Shown: positions 6,813 to 16,223 of the stretch, one piece after another
Layout: the number at the start of each line of letters is the position of its first letter
How positions within the stretch are numbered: position 1 is the stretch's first letter
From: Phycisphaeraceae bacterium D3-23
GTDB lineage: Bacteria > Planctomycetota > Phycisphaerae > Phycisphaerales > Phycisphaeraceae
DNA length: 64,000 nt
NCBI GenBank assembly: GCA_039555135.1
Contig: CP114179.1
Coordinates: 1,302,001 to 1,366,000, forward strand
Reading direction: 5' to 3'
Notes under the pieces: model-generated
The model's database searches: none
The model's input: only the letters and a program-made list of their open reading frames with translations
What the model was told of the DNA's origin: nothing
Program-made: the position numbers and the translations under genes

Positions 6813-8114
6813 ATGTTCGAGGACGACGGACTGGTCGACGATTATCCGCTGGAGCCGCTGCCCGAGGACCCGCACCAGCGCGGTCCCTTCGCGGCACTTT
6901 TGTGGGGCGCGTTCCTCGGCTGCTCGTGGACGTGGATCATCGGCATGGTGTTCCCCGCGATGCTGCTGCGCGACTACGGTCTCAGGGGCTGGGCCGCGTT
7001 CGCCATCCCCAACGTCGTCGGCGCGGCCGCGATGGGCACCGTCCTGTTCAAGCCCACTTGGTCCGCCGACATCGTCCGCAAGCACGCCGTGGCCTGCCAC
7101 AACTTCTCGGTCGTCACGATCGCGTTCCACCTCTACGTCATCACCTGGCTGTTCACCGGGCTCTTCGGGTTCGCGGCCGTGCCGATGATCGTCGTCGCCG
7201 TCGGGCTCTGCGTCGGGCTGGGCATCCGCAGCCGCAACAACAGCGCGATGCTCTATGTCGCCGTGGGCGTCGCGGTCTTGTCGCTGGGCTGCTTCGCCTG
7301 GGCGACCAAGGCCCCGGGCGCGTGGGACCTCGCGCAGTGGTCCCCCGCGAGCCCGCGCCTGAGCCACACCGACTTTTTGTACTTCATCCCCTGCTCCGTG
7401 CTCGGCTTCCTGCTTTGCCCGTACCTCGACCTCACGTTCCACCGCGCCCGCATCAACACCGCCGGCGGCGCAGGCCCCAGCGCTTTTGCCTTCGGCTTCG
7501 GCGTCGTCTTCTTCGCGATGATCATCTTTTCGGTGTGCTACGGAGCGCAGCTCCTGCCCTTCATCGCGGGCGACCCGGAAGCCGTCCTGCCTGGCCTCTG
7601 GCTCGCGCTGCTGGGCATCCACCTCACAATCCAGGCCGCGTTTACCCTCACCATCCACGCGCGCGAGACGATCGAGGACCGCGTCACGGGCGGCATCTCG
7701 TTGCCCTGGCTGATCGGCGCGTGCGGGATCGCGATCGTGCTGGGGTTTGCGGTACAGATCGACGACCTGCCAAGCAAGCCCATGACCGGCGGGCTCTCGT
7801 GGGGCGAGGCCGGCTACCGCGGGTTCCTGCTGCTCTACGGCACGGTGTTCCCCGCGTATGTCTGGCTCATCATGATCCCGACGGGCCGACGCCCCCTGAC
7901 GCGGCTGAGCTTCGAGGTCCGCACCGGCATCTACGCGCTCTCGAGCGCGCTCGCCTTCGCACTGGCCTGGATCGCCTTTGTCCGGGGTGACACGTTCCTC
8001 GTCCCCTACATCTTCGGCCTGCTCATCGTCTGCCGCATCGCCATCCAGCTCCTGCCGACGCAGAAGCCGGACCCCGACCTGGACATGGACCTCGATATCG
8101 ACCTCGACCTTTAG
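6813..8114 (+). CDS. Polytopic membrane protein, 433 residues, acidic tail
   Basis: A 433-residue protein with about ten to twelve hydrophobic segments. The first follows an acidic N-terminus (FEDDGLVDDYPLEPLPEDP). Two motifs stand out: WTWIIGMVFPAMLLRDYG in helix 1 and WAAFAIPNVVGAAAMG in helix 2, reminiscent of the discontinuous helices of sodium-solute symporter folds, but I cannot place it in a named family. The last 14 residues are almost purely Asp-x-Asp-Leu (DPDLDMDLDIDLDL), a striking acidic cytoplasmic tail. It has its own TACAAT promoter box directly at the start. Confidence 0.8.
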   Translation: MFEDDGLVDDYPLEPLPEDPHQRGPFAALLWGAFLGCSWTWIIGMVFPAMLLRDYGLRGWAAFAIPNVVGAAAMGTVLFKPTWSADIVRKHAVACHNFSVVTIAFHLYVITWLFTGLFGFAAVPMIVVAVGLCVGLGIRSRNNSAMLYVAVGVAVLSLGCFAWATKAPGAWDLAQWSPASPRLSHTDFLYFIPCSVLGFLLCPYLDLTFHRARINTAGGAGPSAFAFGFGVVFFAMIIFSVCYGAQLLPFIAGDPEAVLPGLWLALLGIHLTIQAAFTLTIHARETIEDRVTGGISLPWLIGACGIAIVLGFAVQIDDLPSKPMTGGLSWGEAGYRGFLLLYGTVFPAYVWLIMIPTGRRPLTRLSFEVRTGIYALSSALAFALAWIAFVRGDTFLVPYIFGLLIVCRIAIQLLPTQKPDPDLDMDLDIDLDL

Positions 8115-8176
8115 CAGATCGCGCGCAGCGCAAACGCGGCAGCAATACACGACGCGCCCCCTGCGCGCGCTGCGCC

Positions 8177-8203
8177 CCACGCCGACGCTGAGTCCGCGAA
8201 GCG
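8177..8203 (-). repeat. CTTCGCGGACTCAG repeat, copy 1
   Basis: The minus strand reads CGCTTCGCGGACTCAGCG then TCGGCGTGG. Copies at 21783-21812 and 30473-30502 share CTTCGCGGACTCAG and CTCGGCGTGG. It lies in the 260-base gap between two plus-strand genes; no other gene is visible in that gap. Confidence 0.7.
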
Positions 8204-8374
8204 TCTGGTACGCGTTTCCAACCCCAGACAAACAAGACCTGTCGCCAGCCCTGTGGAAAGCATGACGCTTGTTTCATTCGCGCAGCCCGCGCCCCCGGCA
8301 CGATTAAGATGCCCCACCGCACTTGGCCCCGACGGTCGAGACCCGAAACCCGGCACCCCAGACCCGAGCCCCCC

Positions 8375-9643
8375 ATGCCCTTCACCTCCGGCCGCGTATC
8401 GTTCGCCCGCTTCCATGTCGCGGGCGACACCCCTCCCGCCGTGGACGAGACGTTCCTCGAGCTGCTCCACGAGTACTGCTTCCGTGAGACGGAGATCGGT
8501 GCGCCCGACGAGGTCGAGGCCGGGTTCGTCACAAGCGAGCACCTGTTCGACACGCAGTTCACGTTTGAGAAAATCGCCTACGGCCGCTACGCGCTGTTCT
8601 CGGTGCGGATCGACACGCACAAGGTGCCCAGCGAGGTGAAAAAGGCGTACCAGAAGATGAACGAGGCGGCCGCCGCAGGTGCGAGCCCGACGGGCTTCGC
8701 GAGCAAGGCCGAGAAGCGCGACGCCAAAGACCTCGCGGGCCGGCAGGTCAGCGAAGACCTCGCGGCCGGCCGATTCCGCAAGAGCCGCAGCGTGCAGATC
8801 GTGTGGGACCTGCCCGGCGGGACGGTCTACAGCGCCAACGCGAGCAACGCCGTCACCGAGCAACTCGTCCGGCTGATGCGGCAGGCGTTCAACATCCAGC
8901 TCGAACCGCTCTCGGCCGGGACGCTCGCCGGGCTGCTCCTGAATGAGCAGGGCCGGTCGCGCGACTACGAAGATATCACGCCTTCCGCGTTCACCAAGCC
9001 GCCCGCCGAGACGAGCCGACACGACGACGAGGACGGTATGCCGCAAGCCAAAGGCACGCCGATCTGCCCGTGGGTGACCAAGTCGATCGACCTCAAGGAC
9101 TTCCTGGGCAACGAGTTTCTGACCTGGCTGTGGTGGCACTGCGAAGTCAAGGAAGGCATCGTCGAGACCGAGCAGGGCGAGCTGTTCGTCACGATCACCA
9201 AGACGCTCGACATGGACTGCGCCTGGGAGATCGGCGGGAAGCAGACGCTGCGCTGCGACAAGCCCACGTCGCTGCCCGAGGCGGATGATGCGCTGCGCAC
9301 CGGCAAGTGGCCGCGCAAGGTCGGGCTGCTGCTGTCGGACGGCGAGCACCACTGGGAGCTGACATTGCAGGGCGACCAGCTCAACACCTCGGCCGCGCAA
9401 TTGCCCGATATCGAAGACGCCCAGACCGACCGCGAAGTCACCGAGCAACGCCTCGCCCTGACCGGCGCGCTGTCCCGCAGCGTCAACGCCCTCTACGCCG
9501 CGTTCCTAAAACAACGCACCGCGACGGGCTGGTCGGGTAAACGTGAGACGATCAGCACATGGATCAAACAGCGACGCGCGAAGCCGCAGGCGGCGGGGGC
9601 GGTGGCCTCCAACGCTGCGCCCCAAGAAGCCTCACTCTCGTAA
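8375..9643 (+). CDS. RdgC-like protein (recombination-associated)
   Basis: The 422-residue protein resembles the RdgC family in general layout. RdgC is a ring-shaped, non-specific DNA-binding protein that modulates RecA. Supporting features are SGRVSFARFHV at the start, the YALFSVRIDTHKVPSEV segment (cf. the xLRxDxxKVP core), a Lys/Arg-rich helix (SKAEKRDAKDLAGRQVSEDL), and VQIVWDLPGGTVYSANASN followed by MRQAFNIQLEPLS. It is longer than the 300-residue proteobacterial form because of a C-terminal half with WWHCEVKEGIVE and ITKTLDMDCAWEIGG. The start is ATG 8375. Four degenerate heptamers (ACCCGAA, ACCCGGC, ACCCCAG, ACCCGAG) sit directly before it. Confidence 0.6.
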   Translation: MPFTSGRVSFARFHVAGDTPPAVDETFLELLHEYCFRETEIGAPDEVEAGFVTSEHLFDTQFTFEKIAYGRYALFSVRIDTHKVPSEVKKAYQKMNEAAAAGASPTGFASKAEKRDAKDLAGRQVSEDLAAGRFRKSRSVQIVWDLPGGTVYSANASNAVTEQLVRLMRQAFNIQLEPLSAGTLAGLLLNEQGRSRDYEDITPSAFTKPPAETSRHDDEDGMPQAKGTPICPWVTKSIDLKDFLGNEFLTWLWWHCEVKEGIVETEQGELFVTITKTLDMDCAWEIGGKQTLRCDKPTSLPEADDALRTGKWPRKVGLLLSDGEHHWELTLQGDQLNTSAAQLPDIEDAQTDREVTEQRLALTGALSRSVNALYAAFLKQRTATGWSGKRETISTWIKQRRAKPQAAGAVASNAAPQEASLS

Positions 9644-9645
9644 CC

Positions 9646-9684
9646 GTGGGCAGACATTCCTGTCTGCCGCAGGTCGAAGACCTG
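9646..9684 (+). repeat. Two-hairpin REP-like element, copy E
   Basis: Hairpin 1 is GGCAGACATTCCTGTCTGCC and hairpin 2 is CAGGTC-GAA-GACCTG. The order is the same as copies A and C. It lies between the RdgC-like gene and the low-GC gene at 9703. Confidence 0.85.
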
Positions 9685-9702
9685 ATACTGCATGGAGGAT
9701 CG

Positions 9703-10143
9703 ATGGCTGAAGTTTTTAGGATGAACCATCGGTTGCAGTCCGAAATGCGTCGGCGTTGCATCAATACGCTCACTGCGGTGGATGCGGCGGCCATCTTGGA
9801 TGAAGCCGGGTTACTGGCGGACTCGCCTGATCGTCCCGGGCGAGATCTGCGCCGTCTGCTTCGTGATGGGAAGATCAATGGCGCACGGCAACTGCCAAAT
9901 CGCCGATGGTTCATCGACCGTGCTCTACTGCCGGGCGATCGAGTCCAGTTGCGGACATCCGACAATGAATCCGAAGTCGGAATCGTTCTGTGCTGCTGGA
10001 TCGACGAAATGCTCCAAGTTCAAGATAACTATGTTGCAGTCTTTGGGCCGTCATTCCCGCACGGTAAGCCCGCAAGTAAACCGTATGTGCTTCGCTATCT
10101 GAGCAGCTCATTGACACTGATTGATGACAATCTCGCCGAATGA
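9703..10143 (+). CDS. Hypothetical protein with excisionase-like N-terminal helix-turn-helix
   Basis: The product is 146 residues. Residues of about 20-75 (INTLTAVDAAAILDEAGL ... GRDLRRLLRDGKINGARQ, then RRWFIDR) have the layout of a MerR/excisionase-type winged helix, where the helix-turn-helix is followed by a strand with W-x-I. The C-terminal part (VGIVLCCWIDEMLQVQDNYVAVFG) is a small beta-rich domain I do not recognise. The start is ATG 9703, with GGAGG 5 bases upstream. G+C is visibly lower than the neighbours, and copy E of the two-hairpin repeat lies immediately upstream, suggesting acquired DNA. A DNA-binding role is inferred, not shown. Confidence 0.6.
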   Translation: MAEVFRMNHRLQSEMRRRCINTLTAVDAAAILDEAGLLADSPDRPGRDLRRLLRDGKINGARQLPNRRWFIDRALLPGDRVQLRTSDNESEVGIVLCCWIDEMLQVQDNYVAVFGPSFPHGKPASKPYVLRYLSSSLTLIDDNLAE

Positions 10144-10206
10144 CGCCGAGCGAGTTGTCGGCTACATTGATGGCCACAATCAACCTAATCGCCTATCGAG
10201 TCCCCC

Positions 10207-10863
10207 ATGAAACACCTCCCCGCCCTGCTGCTCGCAACGCTCTTCCTCATTACCGGCTGCAACACGCAGACCGTCACCGCCGACACCGACGACGACGGCT
10301 TCACCGCCCTCTTCGACGGCGAGACGCTCGACGGCTGGGAAACCACCAGCGACTGGTTCCACGTCGAGGACGGCGCGATCGTCGGCGGGTCGCTCGACCG
10401 CGACGTCACCGCGACGACCTTCCTCGCGACGACCGGCACCTACTACAACTTCGAGCTGCGCTACCAGCTCATGGTCAAGGGCGCCCGCGAACGCGCCAAC
10501 GGCGGGGTGCAGTTCCGCTCGGTCCGACGCGACGACGGCACCGGCGCGATCGGCTACCAGGCCGACGCCGGCCAGGTCTACTGGGGGCTCATCTACGACG
10601 AGGGCCGACGCAGCCAACTGCTCACTCAGCACCCCGAGGGCTTCTCGATCGACGACGACATTAGCCACGGCGAGTGGAACGACTTCGTCGTCCGGGCCGA
10701 GGACGGCCACCTCCGCGTCTGGGTCAACGGCACGCTCGTCTCGGACTACCACGAAGACGACGCGGACATCGCGGAAGTCACCGGCTTCATCGCGGTCCAG
10801 GCCCACGCCGGCCCGCCGTCAGAGATCTGGTACCGCGATTTGCGGATCAAGGAACTGGAGTAG
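10207..10863 (+). CDS. DUF1080 / 3-keto-disaccharide hydrolase domain lipoprotein
   Basis: A secreted lipoprotein of 218 residues: signal MKHLPALLLATLFLITGC with lipobox LITG-Cys18. The mature part is a single concanavalin-like domain of the 3-keto-disaccharide hydrolase family (DUF1080), typical of planctomycetes and acting on glycans or glycosides outside the cytoplasm. The entry motif FTALFDGETLDGWE is near residues 31-44. Other matches are YNFELRYQ, NGGVQFRS, GYQADAG and the C-terminal EIWYRDLRIKEL, which is the family's closing strand. Start ATG 10207. Copy C of the two-hairpin repeat follows 30 bases after the stop. Confidence 0.9.
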   Translation: MKHLPALLLATLFLITGCNTQTVTADTDDDGFTALFDGETLDGWETTSDWFHVEDGAIVGGSLDRDVTATTFLATTGTYYNFELRYQLMVKGARERANGGVQFRSVRRDDGTGAIGYQADAGQVYWGLIYDEGRRSQLLTQHPEGFSIDDDISHGEWNDFVVRAEDGHLRVWVNGTLVSDYHEDDADIAEVTGFIAVQAHAGPPSEIWYRDLRIKELE

Positions 10864-10893
10864 GTTGTTGGTGGGATAGAAATCCCTTCCCCC

Positions 10894-10934
10894 GTGGGGC
10901 AGACATTCCTGTCTGCCACCGGCCAAAGGCCGGT
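10894..10934 (+). repeat. Two-hairpin REP-like element, copy C (3' of RAYT)
   Basis: Hairpin 1 is GGCAGACATTCCTGTCTGCC and hairpin 2 is ACCGGCC-AAA-GGCCGGT. The RAYT stop codon (10935-10937) starts at the very next base. Confidence 0.9.
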
Positions 10935-11393
10935 TCATCCTAACCTGCTGATGAGAAAAGGATACGAACCGCCCGCCTCAACCAGCCCCGCCCTTACCGG
11001 ATTCGCTAGCAGATACTCGGCCTTCTCCATTCCTTCATCTGTATCGCGCATGATCCGATCGTAAGACTCGTCCTGCCAGAGTGAGCCATGGGTTTGCCGC
11101 AAGTCGTTTACCCGTTTCGCAGAAACGCCCTTGATGCCCTTCATCACGCGCGGCAGCGCAACGCCGGGGTTTAGACGAAGCAGCAAGTGGACATGGTCGG
11201 GCATCACGACCGCCGCCCAGAGCCGGTAGAACTTTGGATCGCCGGAGTCGATGTGATCAAGCACGACCTGCCGCTCCGCCGGCGCCATCTCCCCCGCGAT
11301 CAGCCGGAATGTGATGAAGTAGGAAGAACCGGCCAACTCCCAGTGCGGGAGTCGGCGTTTGGACTTATTCAGCTTGTTGGGCGGTTCGCTCAT
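10935..11393 (-). CDS. REP-associated tyrosine transposase (RAYT, Y1/IS200-like)
   Basis: RAYTs are single-copy relatives of IS200/IS605 transposases; they nick single-stranded REP hairpins through a catalytic Tyr and are thought to spread REP elements. The 152-residue product has the conserved YFITFRL entry strand, the HUH metal site in VVMPDHVHLLL (His-Val-His), and the C-terminal WQDESYDRIMRD plus YLLANPVRAGLV block. That block carries Tyr residues in the right helix. The start is ATG 11393; the longer frame upstream translates the repeat. Start and stop codons both touch hairpin 2 of inverted copies of the two-hairpin element (D and C), so gene and ends form one compact unit of 537 bases. 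Confidence 0.9.
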   Translation of the reverse strand: MSEPPNKLNKSKRRLPHWELAGSSYFITFRLIAGEMAPAERQVVLDHIDSGDPKFYRLWAAVVMPDHVHLLLRLNPGVALPRVMKGIKGVSAKRVNDLRQTHGSLWQDESYDRIMRDTDEGMEKAEYLLANPVRAGLVEAGGSYPFLISRLG

Positions 11394-11430
11394 GCCTTCG
11401 GCATGAGGCAGACAGGAATGTCTGCCCCAC
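11391..11430 (-). repeat. Two-hairpin REP-like element, copy D (5' of RAYT)
   Basis: Hairpin 2 (CATGCC-TTC-GGCATG) is followed by hairpin 1 (GGCAGACAGGAATGTCTGCC), so this copy is inverted relative to copy C. The first bases of the RAYT start codon lie inside hairpin 2, so the structure could also limit transposase translation. Confidence 0.9.
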
Positions 11431-11459
11431 GTTTTTTGGGCTGTCTGCTCCACGGTTTA

Positions 11460-12617
<1,158 letters not shown>

Positions 12618-12708
12618 GGTGAGTTCCTTATCTTGAGGGTTGTGTTGAGGTCGGTGTTCGAGGCGGGTTGCCGTTCGCGTTTGGGCTGAAAGGTCGCGTG
12701 CGGCTCGG

Positions 12709-13965
12709 CTACGGCTGGACTTCAAGGTCGGCGGTCATCGCGCGCACCACGTCGGGGTGCTGGGCCGACACTTCGTTTTCTTCTTCGGGGTCGGCGATGA
12801 TATCGTAGAGTTCAGTCGATCGGTCGGGGAACCGCTGCGCGTTGGGGACGATCAGTTTCCATCGGCCGTCGATGCGCCAGCGGTACTCGAGGTTGGCTTG
12901 CGGCGTGTGGATATCGACCGCGTCGTGCGAGTAGACCGCGCCGGAGAAGGAAGTACGTCTCAAGCCGGCGGGGTCGAGCAGGTCGACGCCGTCGATGGTT
13001 TCGGGGATGTCGATGCCGCAGGCCGCGAGGGCGGTGGGCAAGAGATCGAGGTTGGTGGCGATATCGTCGCGCTCGCCGGGCTCGATCACGCCGGGCCAGC
13101 AGAGCATAATGGGCGTGCGGAGCCCGCCGTCGTAGGGCGAGCGTTTGGAACGCGGCGCGTAGCCCTGCCGGTCGGGCCGGTTGATCCAGCCGTTGTCACA
13201 GATGTAGACGATCAGGGTGTTGTCGGCCACGCCTTTTTCGTCGAGCATCGCCAGCAGCTCGCCGCAGGTCTCGTCGAACCACTCGCACATCGCCCAGTAG
13301 CGTGCGACGTGGGGCGAGTCGTTCATCGCGCGGTACTTTTCAAACAAGCGCTCGGGCGGGTTGTGCGGCGTGTGCGGCAGGAAGGGCGCGTACCAGAGGA
13401 AGAACGGCTGCTCCTCGGCGAGGGTGTGGTCCAGAAAATCCGCGATCGGCGCGAGGCCCTGCCGGCCGATCGCCAGCCCCGCGTCGCCGTGCCGCCCGCC
13501 ACGGGCCGGGTCGCCGTGCGTCATGCCGTGCGTGAATCCGCCGGTTTCGTAGCTGCCGCACCACCACTTGCCGGACTGGAACGAGAGGTAGCCGTGCTGG
13601 GCCAACACGGTCGGCAGCGGCTGGGCCGCGCGCATCATGTCGATGTAGGCCTGCTGCTGCGCCCCAAACTCGGGCCGGTTCTGCCCCGGCAGGTTACCCG
13701 TGATGCCGTGGCGTCGCGGGGACTGCCCAGTCAGCATCGTCGCCAGCGAGGGGCAGCAAAGACTCGTCGTCACGTAGCCGCGACGGAAGACGAGACTGCG
13801 CTGGGCCAACGCGTCGAGGTGCGGGGTCTCGACATGCTCGTGCCCCATGAAGCCGTAGTCGCCGAAGTGCTGGTCGTCCGAGATGATGAAGACGACGTTT
13901 GGCTGAGCGGCGCGGACCGAGAACGCCAAGCACACCAGAGCGATTATGAAGACGACCCGGCTCAT
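12709..13965 (-). CDS. Secreted sulfatase with atypical active-site motif
   Basis: A 418-residue member of the sulfatase/alkaline phosphatase superfamily with an N-terminal signal peptide ([17 protein letters not shown]). Metal-site blocks are visible: [10 protein letters not shown], and YICDNGW in the C-terminal half. The site of formylglycine formation reads [15 protein letters not shown]. It has the Cys-x-Pro-Ser part of the C/S-x-P-S-R signature, but Leu replaces the Arg that normally follows. Conversion by a maturase may therefore be different or absent. The gene is shorter than many sulfatases (450-550 residues). It lies 91 bases upstream of the oxidoreductase and is probably co-transcribed. 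Substrate unknown; a sulfated glycan is inferred. Confidence 0.88.
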   Translation of the reverse strand: MSRVVFIIALVCLAFSVRAAQPNVVFIISDDQHFGDYGFMGHEHVETPHLDALAQRSLVFRRGYVTTSLCCPSLATMLTGQSPRRHGITGNLPGQNRPEFGAQQQAYIDMMRAAQPLPTVLAQHGYLSFQSGKWWCGSYETGGFTHGMTHGDPARGGRHGDAGLAIGRQGLAPIADFLDHTLAEEQPFFLWYAPFLPHTPHNPPERLFEKYRAMNDSPHVARYWAMCEWFDETCGELLAMLDEKGVADNTLIVYICDNGWINRPDRQGYAPRSKRSPYDGGLRTPIMLCWPGVIEPGERDDIATNLDLLPTALAACGIDIPETIDGVDLLDPAGLRRTSFSGAVYSHDAVDIHTPQANLEYRWRIDGRWKLIVPNAQRFPDRSTELYDIIADPEEENEVSAQHPDVVRAMTADLEVQP

Positions 13966-14045
13966 CGGTTTCCTCCGTACCTACATCGAGATTGAAAACG
14001 GACGGCTGGCCACACGTGCGTTACGCGCGGAACGAACGTGCGCGC

Positions 14046-15074
<1,029 letters not shown>

Positions 15075-15102
15075 TGTTTCATTCCTTGGTAGGCGTTTTT
15101 CT

Positions 15103-15193
15103 GGCAGGATTACAGGATGAGCAGGATAGACAGGATGAGCAAGGCAGTCGGGATCATGTTCATCCTGCACAATCCTGTCATCCTGTCTAAAAC
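15103..15193. repeat. Paired inverted 8-9 bp tandem arrays
   Basis: The left array (15103-15145) has units such as TTACAGGAT, GAGCAGGAT, AGACAGGAT. The right array (15155-15193) has ATCCTGCACA, ATCCTGTC, ATCCTGTC. The arrays are inverted to each other around a spacer of about 10 bases. They fill most of the gap between the two TIM-barrel genes. Confidence 0.85.
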
Positions 15194-15227
15194 CGAGTTT
15201 CCATTCGAGTCATGCCGTGCAGTCGTC

Positions 15228-16067
15228 TTATTTCGCGAGCATCTTTTTGATGAAGTCGTAGCCGCCTTTGTAGATGGCTTCCTTGGGGTCGTACTCGCGG
15301 AAGACGTGGATCATGCCGGCGAAGTCGGGGTCGTCGGGGCTGAAGGCCTCGATGGTCATCCACCCGTCGTAGCCGATTTCTTTGAGCGCGGCGAAGTTCG
15401 TGTCCCAATCGACGAGTCCCGTTCCGGGGGCGCCGCGGTCGTTCTCGGAGATATGGACGTGGTAGATCGACTGGCCGCCGGTGGTGATGGCCTGGCGGAT
15501 GTCTTTTTCTTCGATGTGCGCGTGGTGCGTGTCGTAGAGGTAGCCGAAGCTGGGGTGGTTGACAGCATCGCAGAAGCGTTTGGCATCCGCGCTGGTGTTG
15601 AGCAGGTAGGTCTCGAAGCGGTTGAGCGGTTCGGTGGCGAGGGTGATGCCGGCCTGGTTCGCGTAGTTCGCGGCGTCGCGCATGACATCGACGGACCAGT
15701 TGAACTCGTCGGCGGTGGGCGCTTTGCCGGAGAACACGGCGTAGGCGGAGTGGAACGGGCCGCAGAGCGTGTCGCCGCCCAGCGCGACGGTCGCGTCGAT
15801 GCCCCACTTCATGTGGTCGAGCCCCTTGGCACGTTCGCCGGCGTCGCTGCTGACGGGGTTGGCTTCCGGGGGCGGGCAGGTGACGGTGGTGCAGCCGAGG
15901 CCGTGGTCTTTGAGGATCGGCGCGAGGGTTTTGTAGCTGGCGAGTTCCGGGTCGCCGAGGAAGAGCTCGACACCGTCGTAGCCGACGTCTTTGAGGGTCT
16001 TGAGGAGCGGCGTTTGCTCGGGCGTGAGGTTCGCGGTCCAGAGGAGCATGTTGAAGCCGATTTTCAT
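15228..16067 (-). CDS. D-tagatose/D-allulose 3-epimerase-like sugar epimerase
   Basis: A 279-residue cytoplasmic TIM-barrel enzyme, the usual length of ketose 3-epimerases. The active-site order is that of the D-tagatose/D-allulose 3-epimerase family: first catalytic Glu in TEPLNRFETYLLNT, then YLYDTHHAHIEE (metal Asp and His), VHISENDRGAPGTG (His, Arg) and the second Glu in GWMTIEAF. Such enzymes interconvert ketoses at C3; some are encoded beside L-rhamnose genes. Here rhamnulokinase is directly upstream, so a role in L-rhamnulose or related ketose metabolism is likely but inferred. Confidence 0.85.
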   Translation of the reverse strand: MKIGFNMLLWTANLTPEQTPLLKTLKDVGYDGVELFLGDPELASYKTLAPILKDHGLGCTTVTCPPPEANPVSSDAGERAKGLDHMKWGIDATVALGGDTLCGPFHSAYAVFSGKAPTADEFNWSVDVMRDAANYANQAGITLATEPLNRFETYLLNTSADAKRFCDAVNHPSFGYLYDTHHAHIEEKDIRQAITTGGQSIYHVHISENDRGAPGTGLVDWDTNFAALKEIGYDGWMTIEAFSPDDPDFAGMIHVFREYDPKEAIYKGGYDFIKKMLAK

Positions 16068-16101
16068 GGCGGTCGTTCCTGATGTGATTGGGTCTCGGAT
16101 T

Positions 16102-16206
16102 CTAACGCCAAGACGCCAAGGGGCGAAGGAGGCAAGAAAGCCGAGCGAAATCCCGGTGTCGGTTTCTTCTTGGCGTCTTGGCGTCTCTGCGTCTTTGCGT
16201 CTTTGC
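16102..16206. repeat. Paired inverted 8-bp tandem arrays
   Basis: The left array (16102-16138) has CGCCAAGA, CGCCAAGG, GGCGAAGG, AGGCAAGA. The right array (16162-16206) has TTGGCGTC twice, then TCTGCGTC, TTTGCGTC and a partial unit. The arms are inverted around a spacer of about 23 bases. It fills the gap between the epimerase and rhaB. Confidence 0.88.
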
Positions 16207-16223
16207 TTTGGAAAATGCTAAAA

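Noticed and set aside
6689-7990. 433-residue Arg-rich frame overlapping the membrane protein at 6813
   Set aside because: It has the same length as the real gene in a shifted frame, with a composition (Arg, Pro, His) typical of a shadow.
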